Assembly: GCA_040905705.1 (NCBI GenBank)
Contig: JBBDQZ010000010.1
Location: forward strand, 1-54,593
Source: JBBDQZ01 sp040905705
GTDB taxonomy: Bacteria > Bacteroidota > Rhodothermia > Balneolales > Natronogracilivirgulaceae
DNA: 54,593 nt
Direction of reading: 5' to 3'
The translations under genes were made by a program, and so were the position numbers. Positions 1 to 9,471 of this stretch are shown one piece after another (position 1 is the stretch's first letter; each line of letters opens with the position of its first letter). The notes beneath the pieces were generated by a model. The model was not told the origin of the DNA. It saw only the letters and a program-made list of their open reading frames with translations, and searched no databases.

Positions 1-2830
1 GCAGGTCGAACACCTCCAGGCGCACTTCGCCGGGCTCGGGCAGGTCATACCGGATCCCTGTCACCGGGTTAAACGGATTCGGGTAATTCTGATGAAGCTC
101 ATATCCGGAAACGACAGGTGCTGAATCAGATGAAGTCGCCGATTCATCCACTTCAAAACGGACCGGAATGGTGACACTTTGCTGGGTTTGGTCGTTGGTT
201 TGTATCACCAGGTCAAATTCGTATACATCTTCCGGAATGCCGTCGGCGATCACTGTGAATTGAACTTCTTCCTGCTCACCGGATGCGACCGCTCCGGACT
301 GCTTGCGTAACTGAAACCGGGGGAAATCCGGGTCCTGCAACGATTTTATCATAATATTATCGATATCGACAGTTTCACCGGTGTGAAGGTTCGTTTGAGC
401 AATCAGAATATCTTCCGGAGCGGTCCCTCCATAGAGGTCTCCTTCAAAAATCTGCTCATCGTCCAGGAAATATAGAATCCGGTCGTTCCGCGGATCTGTC
501 CGGATTTCCAGATGGTAATATTGCCCTGCTTCCCAGGATTTAAAGGAAGAAGTCGAAGTAAAGGAAGTTCCATCCGCCTGGTTTCTCACATAGATCGTTC
601 CTTTGAGAAACAGAACATGCGCGGTGTATTGATTAGAAGTGGCTTCATCCAAAAAGATATAAAACTGATTGTCGGTGTTGTCATGGCTGAAATAGAGATC
701 CATCGAAACGGAATACCCCTGCGAGGTTAACGGCCCGAGAAAAGGAAGCGTTACTCCTGTCTCCCCGGATTCATCCAGATCAGTGTTGGGACTTAATCTT
801 ATATGTTGGGAGCCTGATTTAGGATTTTGCGTGGAGATTGTAAAGGTATTGAGTGAATCCCGGGGGTAAGTAACCCAGTCGTTCAAAATAAAATGCTCCC
901 CGCTGTTATAACCTTCCGCTGATTCAAACCCGGTTAGCAGCAAGTCGTTTGAAGACACATCGTTTAGTAGTTCTGCACGGGTAAGGGTATCCTGAGGATC
1001 TGCTGAAAGTTCCGGTGTAACTCTCGAAGCGACTTGTATGAGATTCCGCAGAGGCTCGGAGGAGTACTCCGCACGGTATCTTGACCGGGTCAGCCGTTCA
1101 CCGTCACGCGTGAGATACGGATAGGAAGTGGTTGTGACCGGCTTCGGTATCCCGTCCATGACGGGGAACCCGGTCCCGGCAGCGGCTGATTCCGGTTCGG
1201 ATTTTAATAGAGGGGAGTCTTCTTGTCGATAGGAAACATCCGTTGTCCAGTGAAGAGCGCTGCTGCCATTATTCCCGATTATGAAACCGATTGAGCGTTC
1301 ATTATCCGGCCGGACGGAAGCTTCGATCGTGGAATTATCCATGTTTGCCAGAGGCGGATTGATTTCAGTCGGACGATAATTGGCAATAATGTGTCGTGCA
1401 TACCTCATACTTCGCGCATTATCGGCGGGAGCGTGTTGATCGGTGTAGCTGCCGGTGCCGACTCCGTGAACAGGGACATCCGGATTTGAAATGTATGGAA
1501 TACGAGAACTTTTACCTTCAGTGTAGGTCATAACGGTTGCATAAGAGGTGTCATTATCTCCCGTGAAACGCCATCCGGTTGAATAATCGAACAACCCGCC
1601 GAATACGTCGGCAGGCGAGCCGCTCTGATTACGGCTGTGTGCATTTCCCGCATTGTGGCCGATTTCATGGATAAAAGTCAATGAACTATTCTCTACTTGT
1701 TGAATCCGGTTCAAAGAGAAACCAAACTGGGGTAAGCCCGACGGGGTGTTCAAAAGCCATGCCAGCCCACCGACATCACTGATATCGGCAAGCATGGTTA
1801 CCAGGTCGGCGCCGTATTCGTCTCTCAGATCATGAATATTTTCCATATAGCCGTCATATTCTTCTCCGAACGGATTATGGCTGGGGGAAGCCGTAAGTTT
1901 TCGCAGAATATCGGAAGCGCTGTTGTCACCCTCCTGGAAATCGGTTTGATGCATGTGCACAATACGCAGCTCTGTGTCCAGCATACTGTTTTCAAGTGTA
2001 TTCTGGCCCTTGTTCATCATCTCTGAGACCACTTCTTCCAAACTGCTGTGACCATCGGCCCAGGTTTTGGCGTTTTCGGTATAGACAATCATCAGATCGA
2101 GAGTAACCTTGCCACTCAGGGTGGATTCAATGTCGAACGGCGAGAAAAGATGACTCTGGCTGTTGGGATCACTGTGATGCAACGGGTTTGCGCTGTTGCC
2201 CATAAATTCGTGATTTACCCCGCATTCCAGGACATCTTCATCTTCCGGCCGGATGAATTCCAGCACATGCTCTTGTGATGAGGAGCCCGGTGCGGATTTC
2301 TCCATGGAACGGGAGAAGGGCCGAATACGGAACGATTCATGGTGAGAGAACCGGTTGATGCGGCCAAGTATCCGGCCGTTACCATACGAAAAGGTCAACT
2401 GATCAAAGGGATTGTCAACATGAACAGCGCGTACGGCGAGGTAACCCTCTACAAATTCGGATATTCCGGTGATCCGGTAGCGTTCGACGGGCCCGGAGAA
2501 CAATGGAATGTCAAGTATGTCACCTTTGTGAAGGGAGCGTCTAAGCAGTTCCCTGTTGATGGAAATGGGGAGTACATCCCCGGCCTGAAAAGATCCGGTA
2601 TGGGATTTCTGAGCTGTGAACTCGAAGAGAAACGGTTCCGGCGGTGACGTTGGGTTATTTTCGGTACGGCTGAATCCGTCTTGAGCGGAAAAAAACATCA
2701 TGGCAATGAGAAGGCCCAGGATCGATGTGGAGCGCTTGAGCGCCGTAAATCCGGGAGGGGTATCTTTGCAAACAGGACAAACCTGATACCGTATTTTTTT
2801 ATCGTTGTTCCACTGTATTGAGTAAAGCAT
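1..2830 (-). CDS. Secreted metzincin metalloprotease with T9SS sorting domain, truncated at window edge
   Basis: Reading the minus strand leftward gives one open frame of about 943 codons that runs off the left edge. A zinc site HEIGHNAGNAH (HExxHxxGxxH metzincin pattern, near 1640-1670) is followed by a Met-turn-like VMTYT, as in reprolysin-like M12 peptidases. The last residues in the window read NYPNPFNPVTGIRYDLPEPG, the start of a type IX secretion C-terminal sorting domain, so only some tens of residues should be missing. A hydrophobic stretch about 35-50 residues in (ILGLLIAMMFFS) is probably the signal peptide, after an unusually long N-region. I prefer the ATG at 2830: AAAGGA lies about 8 bases upstream. 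An in-frame ATG at 2836 is too close to it. Between the protease and the sorting domain lie beta-rich modules, probably adhesion or fibronectin-like. Expected to be exported by Sec and released or anchored by T9SS; substrate unknown. Confidence 0.85.
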   Translation of the reverse strand, partial: MLYSIQWNNDKKIRYQVCPVCKDTPPGFTALKRSTSILGLLIAMMFFSAQDGFSRTENNPTSPPEPFLFEFTAQKSHTGSFQAGDVLPISINRELLRRSLHKGDILDIPLFSGPVERYRITGISEFVEGYLAVRAVHVDNPFDQLTFSYGNGRILGRINRFSHHESFRIRPFSRSMEKSAPGSSSQEHVLEFIRPEDEDVLECGVNHEFMGNSANPLHHSDPNSQSHLFSPFDIESTLSGKVTLDLMIVYTENAKTWADGHSSLEEVVSEMMNKGQNTLENSMLDTELRIVHMHQTDFQEGDNSASDILRKLTASPSHNPFGEEYDGYMENIHDLRDEYGADLVTMLADISDVGGLAWLLNTPSGLPQFGFSLNRIQQVENSSLTFIHEIGHNAGNAHSRNQSGSPADVFGGLFDYSTGWRFTGDNDTSYATVMTYTEGKSSRIPYISNPDVPVHGVGTGSYTDQHAPADNARSMRYARHIIANYRPTEINPPLANMDNSTIEASVRPDNERSIGFIIGNNGSSALHWTTDVSYRQEDSPLLKSEPESAAAGTGFPVMDGIPKPVTTTSYPYLTRDGERLTRSRYRAEYSSEPLRNLIQVASRVTPELSADPQDTLTRAELLNDVSSNDLLLTGFESAEGYNSGEHFILNDWVTYPRDSLNTFTISTQNPKSGSQHIRLSPNTDLDESGETGVTLPFLGPLTSQGYSVSMDLYFSHDNTDNQFYIFLDEATSNQYTAHVLFLKGTIYVRNQADGTSFTSTSSFKSWEAGQYYHLEIRTDPRNDRILYFLDDEQIFEGDLYGGTAPEDILIAQTNLHTGETVDIDNIMIKSLQDPDFPRFQLRKQSGAVASGEQEEVQFTVIADGIPEDVYEFDLVIQTNDQTQQSVTIPVRFEVDESATSSDSAPVVSGYELHQNYPNPFNPVTGIRYDLPEPGEVRLEVFDL

Positions 2831-2864
2831 GAGCATGTCCTTTCAGGGTAAAAAGCAATGACAT

Positions 2865-3581
2865 TCAGGTGAGTTGTTGCACATCGACAGACTTAAAATC
2901 CGCGTCCATACCCATTTCGTTCAGGGTGAAAGAAACATATTTAATGGTACGGCCATTTTTCAGATGCCGGTTTTCATAATAGGTACGGATATCCAGATTT
3001 TCAGGGATATCTTTCATATTGTACAGGTCAAAAACCACGTTATTGGCGGACAATTTCAATATATCAATTATTTCAAGTGTAAATGCAAATAATTGATCAC
3101 TATCGGTTTTTAGGTGTATGATGCCGCCGGGCCTCATGACTTGCGCGTATCTTCGAAGGAACACCGGGTGTGTCAGGCGTTTTTTCTTTTTGGATTTTCT
3201 GGGATACGGATCGGGAAAAATAATCCAGATCTCTTCAATTTCACCGGGGGCAAAATAATTGCAGAGGTGATCGATGTGTGCTCTTAAAAAATGTACGTTG
3301 GACAGATTCGATTGTAATGCACGCAAGGCTCCATCCCAGATGCGGTCGCCTTTGATATCCATGCCGATAAAATTTCGATCCGGATACCGGGCCCCGAGTG
3401 CGAGGGAATATTCGCCCTTGCCGCATGCCAGCTCGAGGGTGATGGGATGGCCGTTTCCGAATAGGGCAGCCCATTTACCCCGGACGGATGCGTGGTCCTC
3501 AGGTGCGAAATGCTGCAGCTCGGTGACGTTCGGCAGGTCAGTGATATCCTGATATCGCTGTTTTTTTGTCCTGCGTGGCAT
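2865..3581 (-). CDS. trmB: tRNA (guanine-N7-)-methyltransferase TrmB
   Basis: A 238-residue protein that transfers a methyl group from S-adenosylmethionine to G46 of tRNA variable loops. The Rossmann SAM-binding motif LELACGKGEYSLALG is at residues 49-63, the acidic loop FIGMDIKGDR at 71-80, and the family signature FPDPYPRKSKKKKRL at 122-136 (usually FPDPWPK; here Tyr replaces Trp). Length matches the family. The gene starts 12 bases after the stop of the redoxin gene on the same strand, so the two are probably co-transcribed. The start ATG at 3581 is the first in the frame and gives the normal basic N-terminus. Confidence 0.95.
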   Translation of the reverse strand: MPRRTKKQRYQDITDLPNVTELQHFAPEDHASVRGKWAALFGNGHPITLELACGKGEYSLALGARYPDRNFIGMDIKGDRIWDGALRALQSNLSNVHFLRAHIDHLCNYFAPGEIEEIWIIFPDPYPRKSKKKKRLTHPVFLRRYAQVMRPGGIIHLKTDSDQLFAFTLEIIDILKLSANNVVFDLYNMKDIPENLDIRTYYENRHLKNGRTIKYVSFTLNEMGMDADFKSVDVQQLT

Positions 3582-3593
3582 TTCCAGGTAATT

Positions 3594-4151
3594 TTATCCG
3601 GATTTCCATTTGATGTTGCAACCGATCCCGGGTTTCTGATGCACCGGTGGCTGTTCTCCGCGAATGATGGCATCCATAGCATTTACAAGATCGGTGCCGG
3701 TCACCGGAACATCATTTCCCGGACGGCTGTCATCAAATTGTCCACGATATACCAGTTTCAGGCCGGCATCAAAAAGAAAAAAATCCGGCGTACATGCGGC
3801 TCCATAATCACGGGCTACCTGCTGAGTCTCGTCATACAAATAGGGGAACCGATATCCGTATCGCCGACTCTCTTCGGCCATTTTTTCAGGTGCATCTTCG
3901 GGATAGTTGGCGACATCGTTTGAGTTGATTGCGACCACTCCAATACCTTTATCCATATATGTGGCAGCCACTTCGGCGAATTTATCCCGAATGTGTTTTA
4001 CAAACGGGCAGTGGTTGCAATAGAAGACAACCAGCAGGCCATATTTGCCGGCCAGTTCATCCCGTGAATACCGCTTCCCGTGCGGATCGGGAAGCGTAAA
4101 GCCGGGAGCAAGGGTCCCGAGATCGATCATATTGGAAGGTGTTTGTGCCAT
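3594..4151 (-). CDS. Thioredoxin-like redoxin (AhpC/TSA-type fold)
   Basis: A 185-residue cytoplasmic redoxin. The Trx-fold core begins with APGFTLPDPHGKRYS and carries a CxxC pair in FYCNHCPFV (Cys45 and Cys48), typical of the small Prx-like thioredoxin family (often annotated 'thioredoxin family protein'). The cis-Pro loop is in ACTPDFFLFD. There is no signal peptide, so it probably acts as a cytosolic thiol oxidoreductase or peroxidase; its substrate cannot be read from the sequence. It lies 12 bases upstream of trmB and is divergent from the HAD gene at 4259, with about 107 AT-rich bases between them that must hold both promoters. Confidence 0.85.
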   Translation of the reverse strand: MAQTPSNMIDLGTLAPGFTLPDPHGKRYSRDELAGKYGLLVVFYCNHCPFVKHIRDKFAEVAATYMDKGIGVVAINSNDVANYPEDAPEKMAEESRRYGYRFPYLYDETQQVARDYGAACTPDFFLFDAGLKLVYRGQFDDSRPGNDVPVTGTDLVNAMDAIIRGEQPPVHQKPGIGCNIKWKSG

Positions 4152-4258
4152 GTGAGTCCTTTTTTATATCCAAAAATATTCCGGTGATAAAATACTTTTT
4201 TTATGGAAAGGTTGCATAAGGTCTTATTTTTAACTTTTTCCAAAAACTTTCAACATAT

Positions 4259-5026
4259 ATGAGTGGTACCAGCGCCTTAACAACAGCTAACAGTACAACG
4301 GATTTCAGCCGTGTGAAATATATCTATTTTGATCTGGATGATACGTTGATTAATCACAAAAAGGCCCAACAGCAAGCGCTGGTGGATGTGTGGTCGCAGT
4401 TTCCGTTGTTACAACAGATTAAGCCTGAAAAGTTGATAACGGTATACGGCAGGGTTAATGACCGATTATGGGAAGCTTACAGGAATAACGAAATTAACCG
4501 TTCAGAATTGAAATACCGGCGAATCAAGTTCACTTTCGAAGAACTGAAACTGGAATTACGGGGCTGGCAAGATATTGATACGGTTTACCGGGACTGTTAT
4601 CAGCGCCACTGGGACTGGATCGCTGATGCCAGGCAAACTTTTATTTCTCTTTCCAGGCGCTATTCGGTGGGAATTATGACCAACGGTTTTACCGATACAC
4701 AAAAGCAGAAATTTGAGTATTTGTCCCTGCATCGTTATGCACAACACCTGATTATTTCGGAGGAGACCGGGTACCTGAAACCCGATCCGAAAATATTTGA
4801 ATACGCGGCAAAGAAGGCGGGTTATGAACCTGCGGAACTGCTATATGTTGGGGATTCGTACTTGTCCGACATTGTCGGCGGAGCACGAAGCGGCTGGAAG
4901 ACAGCCTGGTATCTTCCCGATAACAAAACCCATCCTTTGTCTCAGGAATCCGGCAATCCGGAAGCGGATCTTATTTTTCACCATTTTTCCCAACTTGAAA
5001 ATCAACTTAACGGATCTTCCGGGTAG
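4259..5026 (+). CDS. HAD-superfamily hydrolase, YjjG-like nucleotidase
   Basis: A 255-residue haloacid dehalogenase-type phosphatase. Motif I is YFDLDDTL (nucleophile Asp25, acid/base Asp27), motif II is MTNGF, motif III is the Lys of YLKPDPKIF, and motif IV is YVGDSYLSDI. The order and the alpha-helical cap between motifs I and II match subfamily IA; the DLDDTL...TNG...GDS spacing resembles YjjG 5'-nucleotidases, which clear non-canonical nucleotides. The exact substrate is inferred only. ATG at 4259 is chosen as the first start; the first 15 residues are Ser/Thr-rich and poorly conserved-looking, so a later start is possible. It is followed 131 bases later by purL on the same strand. Confidence 0.85.
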   Translation: MSGTSALTTANSTTDFSRVKYIYFDLDDTLINHKKAQQQALVDVWSQFPLLQQIKPEKLITVYGRVNDRLWEAYRNNEINRSELKYRRIKFTFEELKLELRGWQDIDTVYRDCYQRHWDWIADARQTFISLSRRYSVGIMTNGFTDTQKQKFEYLSLHRYAQHLIISEETGYLKPDPKIFEYAAKKAGYEPAELLYVGDSYLSDIVGGARSGWKTAWYLPDNKTHPLSQESGNPEADLIFHHFSQLENQLNGSSG

Positions 5027-5157
5027 GAAAGCCAACTCTGCCTTGCGGGCACTGATCAACCTGATTCATTACCCATTTCGGAATCCGGTTCATAAGCTAT
5101 ATAAGATTATCCAAATTAATTATCTTGTACGTCCAACCGGCCACTTAATTTGAAAAC

Positions 5158-7407
5158 ATGTCAAAACCGAACATTTCGGAACCTGAAGTAACTTTGGAAC
5201 TTGCGCGGGACCACGGATTGACCGACGCGGAGTTCGAAAAAATTTGTGAATATCTGGGACGCACTCCTACCTTTACGGAGCTTGGGGTCTATTCTGTAAT
5301 GTGGAGCGAACACTGCTCTTACAAAAATTCAATCGCAGTATTAAAAACACTGCCGCGAAGCGGTCCGCATCTGTTGGTAGGTGCCGGTGAAGAAAATGCC
5401 GGGCTGGTAGATATCGGGGACGGCATGGCCTGTGCCTTCAAGATCGAGAGTCATAATCACCCCTCGGCCGTCGAACCCTATCAGGGGGCAGCAACCGGTG
5501 TCGGTGGCATTCATCGCGACATTTTTACGATGGGGGCCCGGCCAATTGCGGCATTAAACTCGCTGAGATTTGGTTCCATGAGTGAGCCGCGGGTTCGATA
5601 TTTGCTCGACGGAGTTGTAAGGGGGATTGCGGACTATGGAAATTCGTTTGGGGTTCCAACCGTGGCGGGTGAGATCTATTTTGACAAAAGTTACGAGGGA
5701 AATCCACTGGTCAATGCGATGAGTGTGGGGATTGTCAGGCACGATGAAACGGCTTCTGCCATAGCGGATGGCATTGGAAACCCCGTCCTGATCGTTGGGG
5801 CTTCAACAGGGAAAGACGGTATCCATGGAGCCACTTTTGCTTCCGAGGAGATCAGTGAAGCCAGTGAAGCAAAGCGTCCGAGTGTTCAGGTAGGGGATCC
5901 GTTTACCGAAAAACTCTTGCTGGAAGCCTCGCTCGAAGCCCTCAAAACCGGTGCTATAGTGGGTATTCAGGATATGGGAGCAGCAGGAATCAGTTGTTCA
6001 AGTTCTGAAATGAGTGCAAAGAGTAAAACGGGTATGGACGTGGACCTTGACAAAGTCCCGTTACGGGAAGCGGATATGACCGCCTACGAGATTCTGCTTT
6101 CCGAAAGCCAGGAACGGATGCTGGTGGTTGCAAAAAAGGGGCGTGAACAGGAAGTGATCGATGTATATGCCAAATGGGACCTGAACGCTGTGGTGATTGG
6201 CGAAGTAACCGGAACCGGGCGGGTTGTTTACCGGAGGCATAACGAAGTGAAAGCGGATATTCCTGCCGACAGCCTGGTATTGGGCGGAGGGGCCCCCGTA
6301 TATGAGCGGGAGAGCAAAAAACCGGAATATCTGGAGAAGAGCGGAACCACGGATCTCTCACATTATACCGATGTCGAGGATTTTCAGGACACCATGTTGA
6401 ACTTGCTGCAATCACCTAACATCGCATCCAAGCGCCTGGTATATGAACAGTATGATTACATGGTCCGTACCAATACGGTAACGGGACCGGGCCCATCCGA
6501 TGCTGGAGTGGTACGTCTCAAAGGCAGCAAGAAAGCGCTGGCCGTGACCACAGACTGTAACGGCCGTTATGTATATTTAAATCCCCGGAAAGGAGGCCAG
6601 ATAGCTGTTGCGGAAGCCGCCCGCAATATTGTTTGCTCCGGTGGAAAACCGATGGCCATAACCAACTGTCTGAATTTCGGGAATCCTTATAAGCCGGAAG
6701 TCTACTGGACTTTTAAAGAAGCGGTCGAGGGAATGGGCGATGCCTGTCGTATCCTGCAGACTCCGGTCACCGGTGGCAATGTAAGTTTTTATAATGAAAA
6801 CCCGCATGGTGCCGTCTTTCCCACTCCGGTTATCGGTATGCTGGGGTTGATCGATGATTATGAAAAACATACTACGGCTGCCGGATTTCAAACTCCCGGT
6901 GATGAGGTGTTCTATGCAGGATCCTCTCGCAGCGGGATTGACGGGAGCGAATACCTCTCCTTTATTCATGGGATTACAGCCGGAGATGCACCTGATCTGG
7001 ACCTGGAGTTTGAAGTAAAACTTCAACAGGCGGTACTTCAGGTGATACAAAAAGGATGGGTGGCTTCCGCTCACGATCTTTCGGACGGCGGGCTTTCGGT
7101 GTCGTTGATGGAAAAGGCGGTTTTTTCACAGCTTGGTGCACGGATCCGTCTGGATATTCCGGGGCAAAGTACTACTGAGCAGCTTTTCAGCGAGGCGCAA
7201 TCCGGAATATTATTAAGTGTGTCACCAGAGCATGTTGAACGGGTAAGGAATGCGCTTGAAGAATCGGGAATCCCGGTATTTCACCTGGGAACAGTGGGAG
7301 GTGCAAACCTGGTCATCGAAGGAATTGCGGATATACCTGTAGAACTGCTGACCACCGTTTACGAGAGCGTGCTGCCTGACGCGATCTCGCAGCTGAAATT
7401 GATTTGA
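5158..7407 (+). CDS. purL: Phosphoribosylformylglycinamidine synthase subunit PurL
   Basis: A 749-residue FGAM synthase II of the small PurL type, which needs separate PurS and PurQ subunits (not in this window). It catalyses the ATP-dependent amidation of FGAR in purine synthesis. Visible motifs are MWSEHCSYKNS (His52 near the active site), the nucleotide/metal loop KIESHNHPSAVEPYQGAATG (residues 95-114), and a second half with GPGPSDAG and SAHDLSDGGLSV, reflecting the duplicated AIRS-like fold. Length is normal. The gene is monocistronic-looking and converges with the aminotransferase gene, leaving only 4 bases between the two stop codons. No purine riboswitch-like structure was recognised in the 131 bases upstream. 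Confidence 0.96.
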   Translation: MSKPNISEPEVTLELARDHGLTDAEFEKICEYLGRTPTFTELGVYSVMWSEHCSYKNSIAVLKTLPRSGPHLLVGAGEENAGLVDIGDGMACAFKIESHNHPSAVEPYQGAATGVGGIHRDIFTMGARPIAALNSLRFGSMSEPRVRYLLDGVVRGIADYGNSFGVPTVAGEIYFDKSYEGNPLVNAMSVGIVRHDETASAIADGIGNPVLIVGASTGKDGIHGATFASEEISEASEAKRPSVQVGDPFTEKLLLEASLEALKTGAIVGIQDMGAAGISCSSSEMSAKSKTGMDVDLDKVPLREADMTAYEILLSESQERMLVVAKKGREQEVIDVYAKWDLNAVVIGEVTGTGRVVYRRHNEVKADIPADSLVLGGGAPVYERESKKPEYLEKSGTTDLSHYTDVEDFQDTMLNLLQSPNIASKRLVYEQYDYMVRTNTVTGPGPSDAGVVRLKGSKKALAVTTDCNGRYVYLNPRKGGQIAVAEAARNIVCSGGKPMAITNCLNFGNPYKPEVYWTFKEAVEGMGDACRILQTPVTGGNVSFYNENPHGAVFPTPVIGMLGLIDDYEKHTTAAGFQTPGDEVFYAGSSRSGIDGSEYLSFIHGITAGDAPDLDLEFEVKLQQAVLQVIQKGWVASAHDLSDGGLSVSLMEKAVFSQLGARIRLDIPGQSTTEQLFSEAQSGILLSVSPEHVERVRNALEESGIPVFHLGTVGGANLVIEGIADIPVELLTTVYESVLPDAISQLKLI

Positions 7408-7411
7408 TCTT

Positions 7412-8785
7412 TTACGTGTGCGTGGAGTTAAATTTCGCGCGCAGTTCCGGTGTGTTTTCCCAGGTATCCATCAGAGCTTTGTGGACGATGTCCATCCCTT
7501 CATCAATATGTTCCTGTTGAATGGTCAGCGGCGGACGAAAGCGCACCGAATGGTCTCCGCATGGAAGAATGATCAGTCCTCTTTCAAAAGCCGCACGGAT
7601 AAACCGGTTTCGAACCGAAGCCTCTGAAAAATCAAAAGCACACATAAGTCCCCGTCCCCGCGCATTATTGATAAAATCAAAAGCATCGACGATTTGTTCG
7701 ATATTGCCCAGCAAATACTTTCCGCTATTTGCGGCGTTATCCACCAGCCGGTCCTCTTCAATGATTTCGAGATATCTTGCAAAACGCACCATGTCGACGA
7801 GGTTTCCGCCCCAGGTGGAGTTGATGCGCGACGCAACCCGGAATACATTAGTTTCCACATCATCGATCCGTGTACTGGCCAGTATGCCACACACCTGTGC
7901 TTTTTTCCCGAAAGCCAGAATATCCGGCTTTACATAATATTCGTGTGCCCAGAACTTGCCGGTCAGCCCGACTCCGGTTTGAACTTCATCGTAGATCAGC
8001 AGAGCTTCATGCCTGTCGGCCAGATCGCGTAGTGCCTGATGAAATTCCGGCCGGAAATGGTTATCTCCGCCTTCCCCCTGAATGGGTTCGAGGATAATCG
8101 CAGCGATGTCATCTTTATATAACTTAAAATAGCGTTCTGCCTGGGCGATCGCCCGCTGTTCCTGTTCAACGACTTTCGCGGTATGGCTTGCATCCATCGG
8201 GAATATCATTTTTGGATTGATCACCCGGGGCCAGTCGAATTTTGGAAAATAAGCCACCTTGCCCGGTTCGGTATTGGTCAGGGACATGGTATAGCCGGTA
8301 CGCCCATGAAACGCCTGCTCCAGGTGCAATACCTTGTGTCCCTTTTCCGTCCGGTATCCCTTACGGAAGTTTTTTTGCACCTTCCAGTCAAAAGCTGTTT
8401 TAAGCGCGTTCTCGACCGCCAGTCCACCTCCGGCTATAAAAAAAGCGTGTGGCAGATATTCCGGTATGCCGATGCGCGAAAACGTATCTACAAAATCGGC
8501 GAATTCCTGTGTGTAAATATCGGTATTGGCCGGATTGTGCAGAGCTACATGAGCGATTTTCTCACGAAATGTTTCGTTTTCCACCATTTTCGGATGATTC
8601 ATGCCCAGCGGATTGGAGGCAAAAAAGGTAAAAAAATCCAGAAAGGTGCGGTCACCGAGTGAATCGTAAAGATAGGCTCCCTTGCTTTTATGCAGATCCA
8701 GGACGAGGTCCATGCCGTCTGCCTGAAGATGTTTTCCAAGGGTGGCACGTACATCACCGGGGGGAATGAGGGATTTATAAGTCAT
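7412..8785 (-). CDS. lat: L-lysine 6-aminotransferase
   Basis: A 457-residue fold-type I, class III PLP aminotransferase. It moves the epsilon-amino group of lysine to 2-oxoglutarate, giving 2-aminoadipate semialdehyde, which cyclises to piperideine-6-carboxylate. The sequence carries EPIQGEGGD (233-241), DEVQTG with the PLP-nitrogen Asp (266-271), and the PLP lysine in AFGKKAQVCG (291-300), a string characteristic of Lat rather than ornithine or GABA aminotransferases. The N-terminus with SLGDRTFLDFFTFFASNPLG also fits Lat. No semialdehyde dehydrogenase is adjacent, so the pathway outlet (catabolism, aminoadipate, or a compatible solute) cannot be read here. It converges on purL and is divergent from the initiator tRNA. 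Confidence 0.9.
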   Translation of the reverse strand: MTYKSLIPPGDVRATLGKHLQADGMDLVLDLHKSKGAYLYDSLGDRTFLDFFTFFASNPLGMNHPKMVENETFREKIAHVALHNPANTDIYTQEFADFVDTFSRIGIPEYLPHAFFIAGGGLAVENALKTAFDWKVQKNFRKGYRTEKGHKVLHLEQAFHGRTGYTMSLTNTEPGKVAYFPKFDWPRVINPKMIFPMDASHTAKVVEQEQRAIAQAERYFKLYKDDIAAIILEPIQGEGGDNHFRPEFHQALRDLADRHEALLIYDEVQTGVGLTGKFWAHEYYVKPDILAFGKKAQVCGILASTRIDDVETNVFRVASRINSTWGGNLVDMVRFARYLEIIEEDRLVDNAANSGKYLLGNIEQIVDAFDFINNARGRGLMCAFDFSEASVRNRFIRAAFERGLIILPCGDHSVRFRPPLTIQQEHIDEGMDIVHKALMDTWENTPELRAKFNSTHT

Positions 8786-8929
8786 GAAGAAAAAAATAAT
8801 TTTATGATAACGGTCCGGCTTTAATTCCGGACAAGGAATTTTCAGTCATAAACTACCAAAATCAGCATTCTTGATCAAAAAAAAGCCGTTTCTATTTTAA
8901 AGAACAAGTAAAATCAAGGTTTAAAGAAG

Positions 8930-8958
8930 TTGACCGGAGGAAAATAAAGTCGTAACTT
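8930..8958 (+). promoter_or_regulatory. Probable promoter of the initiator tRNA
   Basis: TTGACC (8930-8935) and TAACTT (8953-8958) are separated by 17 bases and would start transcription about 8 bases before the tRNA at 8973. This is a near-canonical housekeeping pair. A Bacteroidota-style -7 reading shifted into TTACTATTC is an alternative. Confidence 0.45.
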
Positions 8959-8972
8959 ACTATTCTTGACAT

Positions 8973-9045
<73 letters not shown>

Positions 9046-9050
9046 CTATA

Positions 9051-9086
9051 AGGCTTGTAATCCATTGGGGTGCAAGCCTTTTTTTT
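9051..9086 (+). terminator. Rho-independent terminator of tRNA-fMet
   Basis: AGGCTTG (9051-9057) pairs with CAAGCCT (9073-9079) across a 15-base loop, followed directly by a run of T to 9086. It lies 5 bases after the tRNA discriminator base. Confidence 0.85.
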
Positions 9087-9163
9087 ACTAATATCTTTTT
9101 GTGCATATACCTTGACGTGGTGTACATATTTTTCTCTTCCTGCCAAAAGTTTTTGTGCAATAT

Positions 9164-9463
9164 TTAGATCCTCAGCGAGCCACGGAACCCCCTGGAAGCA
9201 TAGTAAGATTGCGCACCGTTGTGATATACAAAGACATTATCATAGCGACGATCACAAAAGAGAGCACCGCCGGTTCTTTCCATTTCATAGAGTGGCCACA
9301 GCTTTTTATTTTCAGTATCAGCTTCCAGCTTTGATTGAACCTTAGCCCATTCAAGGCCTTTATGGCGTTTCATGTTTTTCTCGAAACGGGTTTTCAATGC
9401 TCTGAGCAGCTCTTCGCGTTGTTCTGGTGACAATTTCTTTTTATTGCTTTTACTGGTGTTCAT
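9164..9463 (-). pseudogene. DUF4256 family protein with large internal deletion
   Basis: A 99-residue open frame whose two halves match the two ends of DUF4256, a family of about 180 residues as I recall it. Residues 11-66 (LSPEQREELL ... WPLYEMERTGG) correspond to the family N-terminus and residues 67-99 (ALFCDRRYDNVFVYHNGAQS ... GFRGSLRI) to its C-terminus. The usual central 85 or so residues are absent, and the join falls on a Gly-Gly (codons 9266-9271) that occurs on both sides of the gap in full-length members. The frame is kept, so a short protein could still be made. Function of the family is unknown. The gene lies 8 bases downstream of metZ on the same strand and could be co-transcribed with it. 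Whether to call it a pseudogene or a shortened gene depends on whether close relatives carry the same form. Confidence 0.7.
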
Positions 9464-9471
9464 ACATTCAA

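Noticed and set aside
2339..2647. 102-codon plus-strand frame, and other plus frames within 512-2647
   Set aside because: They lie opposite the metalloprotease gene, whose frame is supported by the zinc site and the sorting domain.
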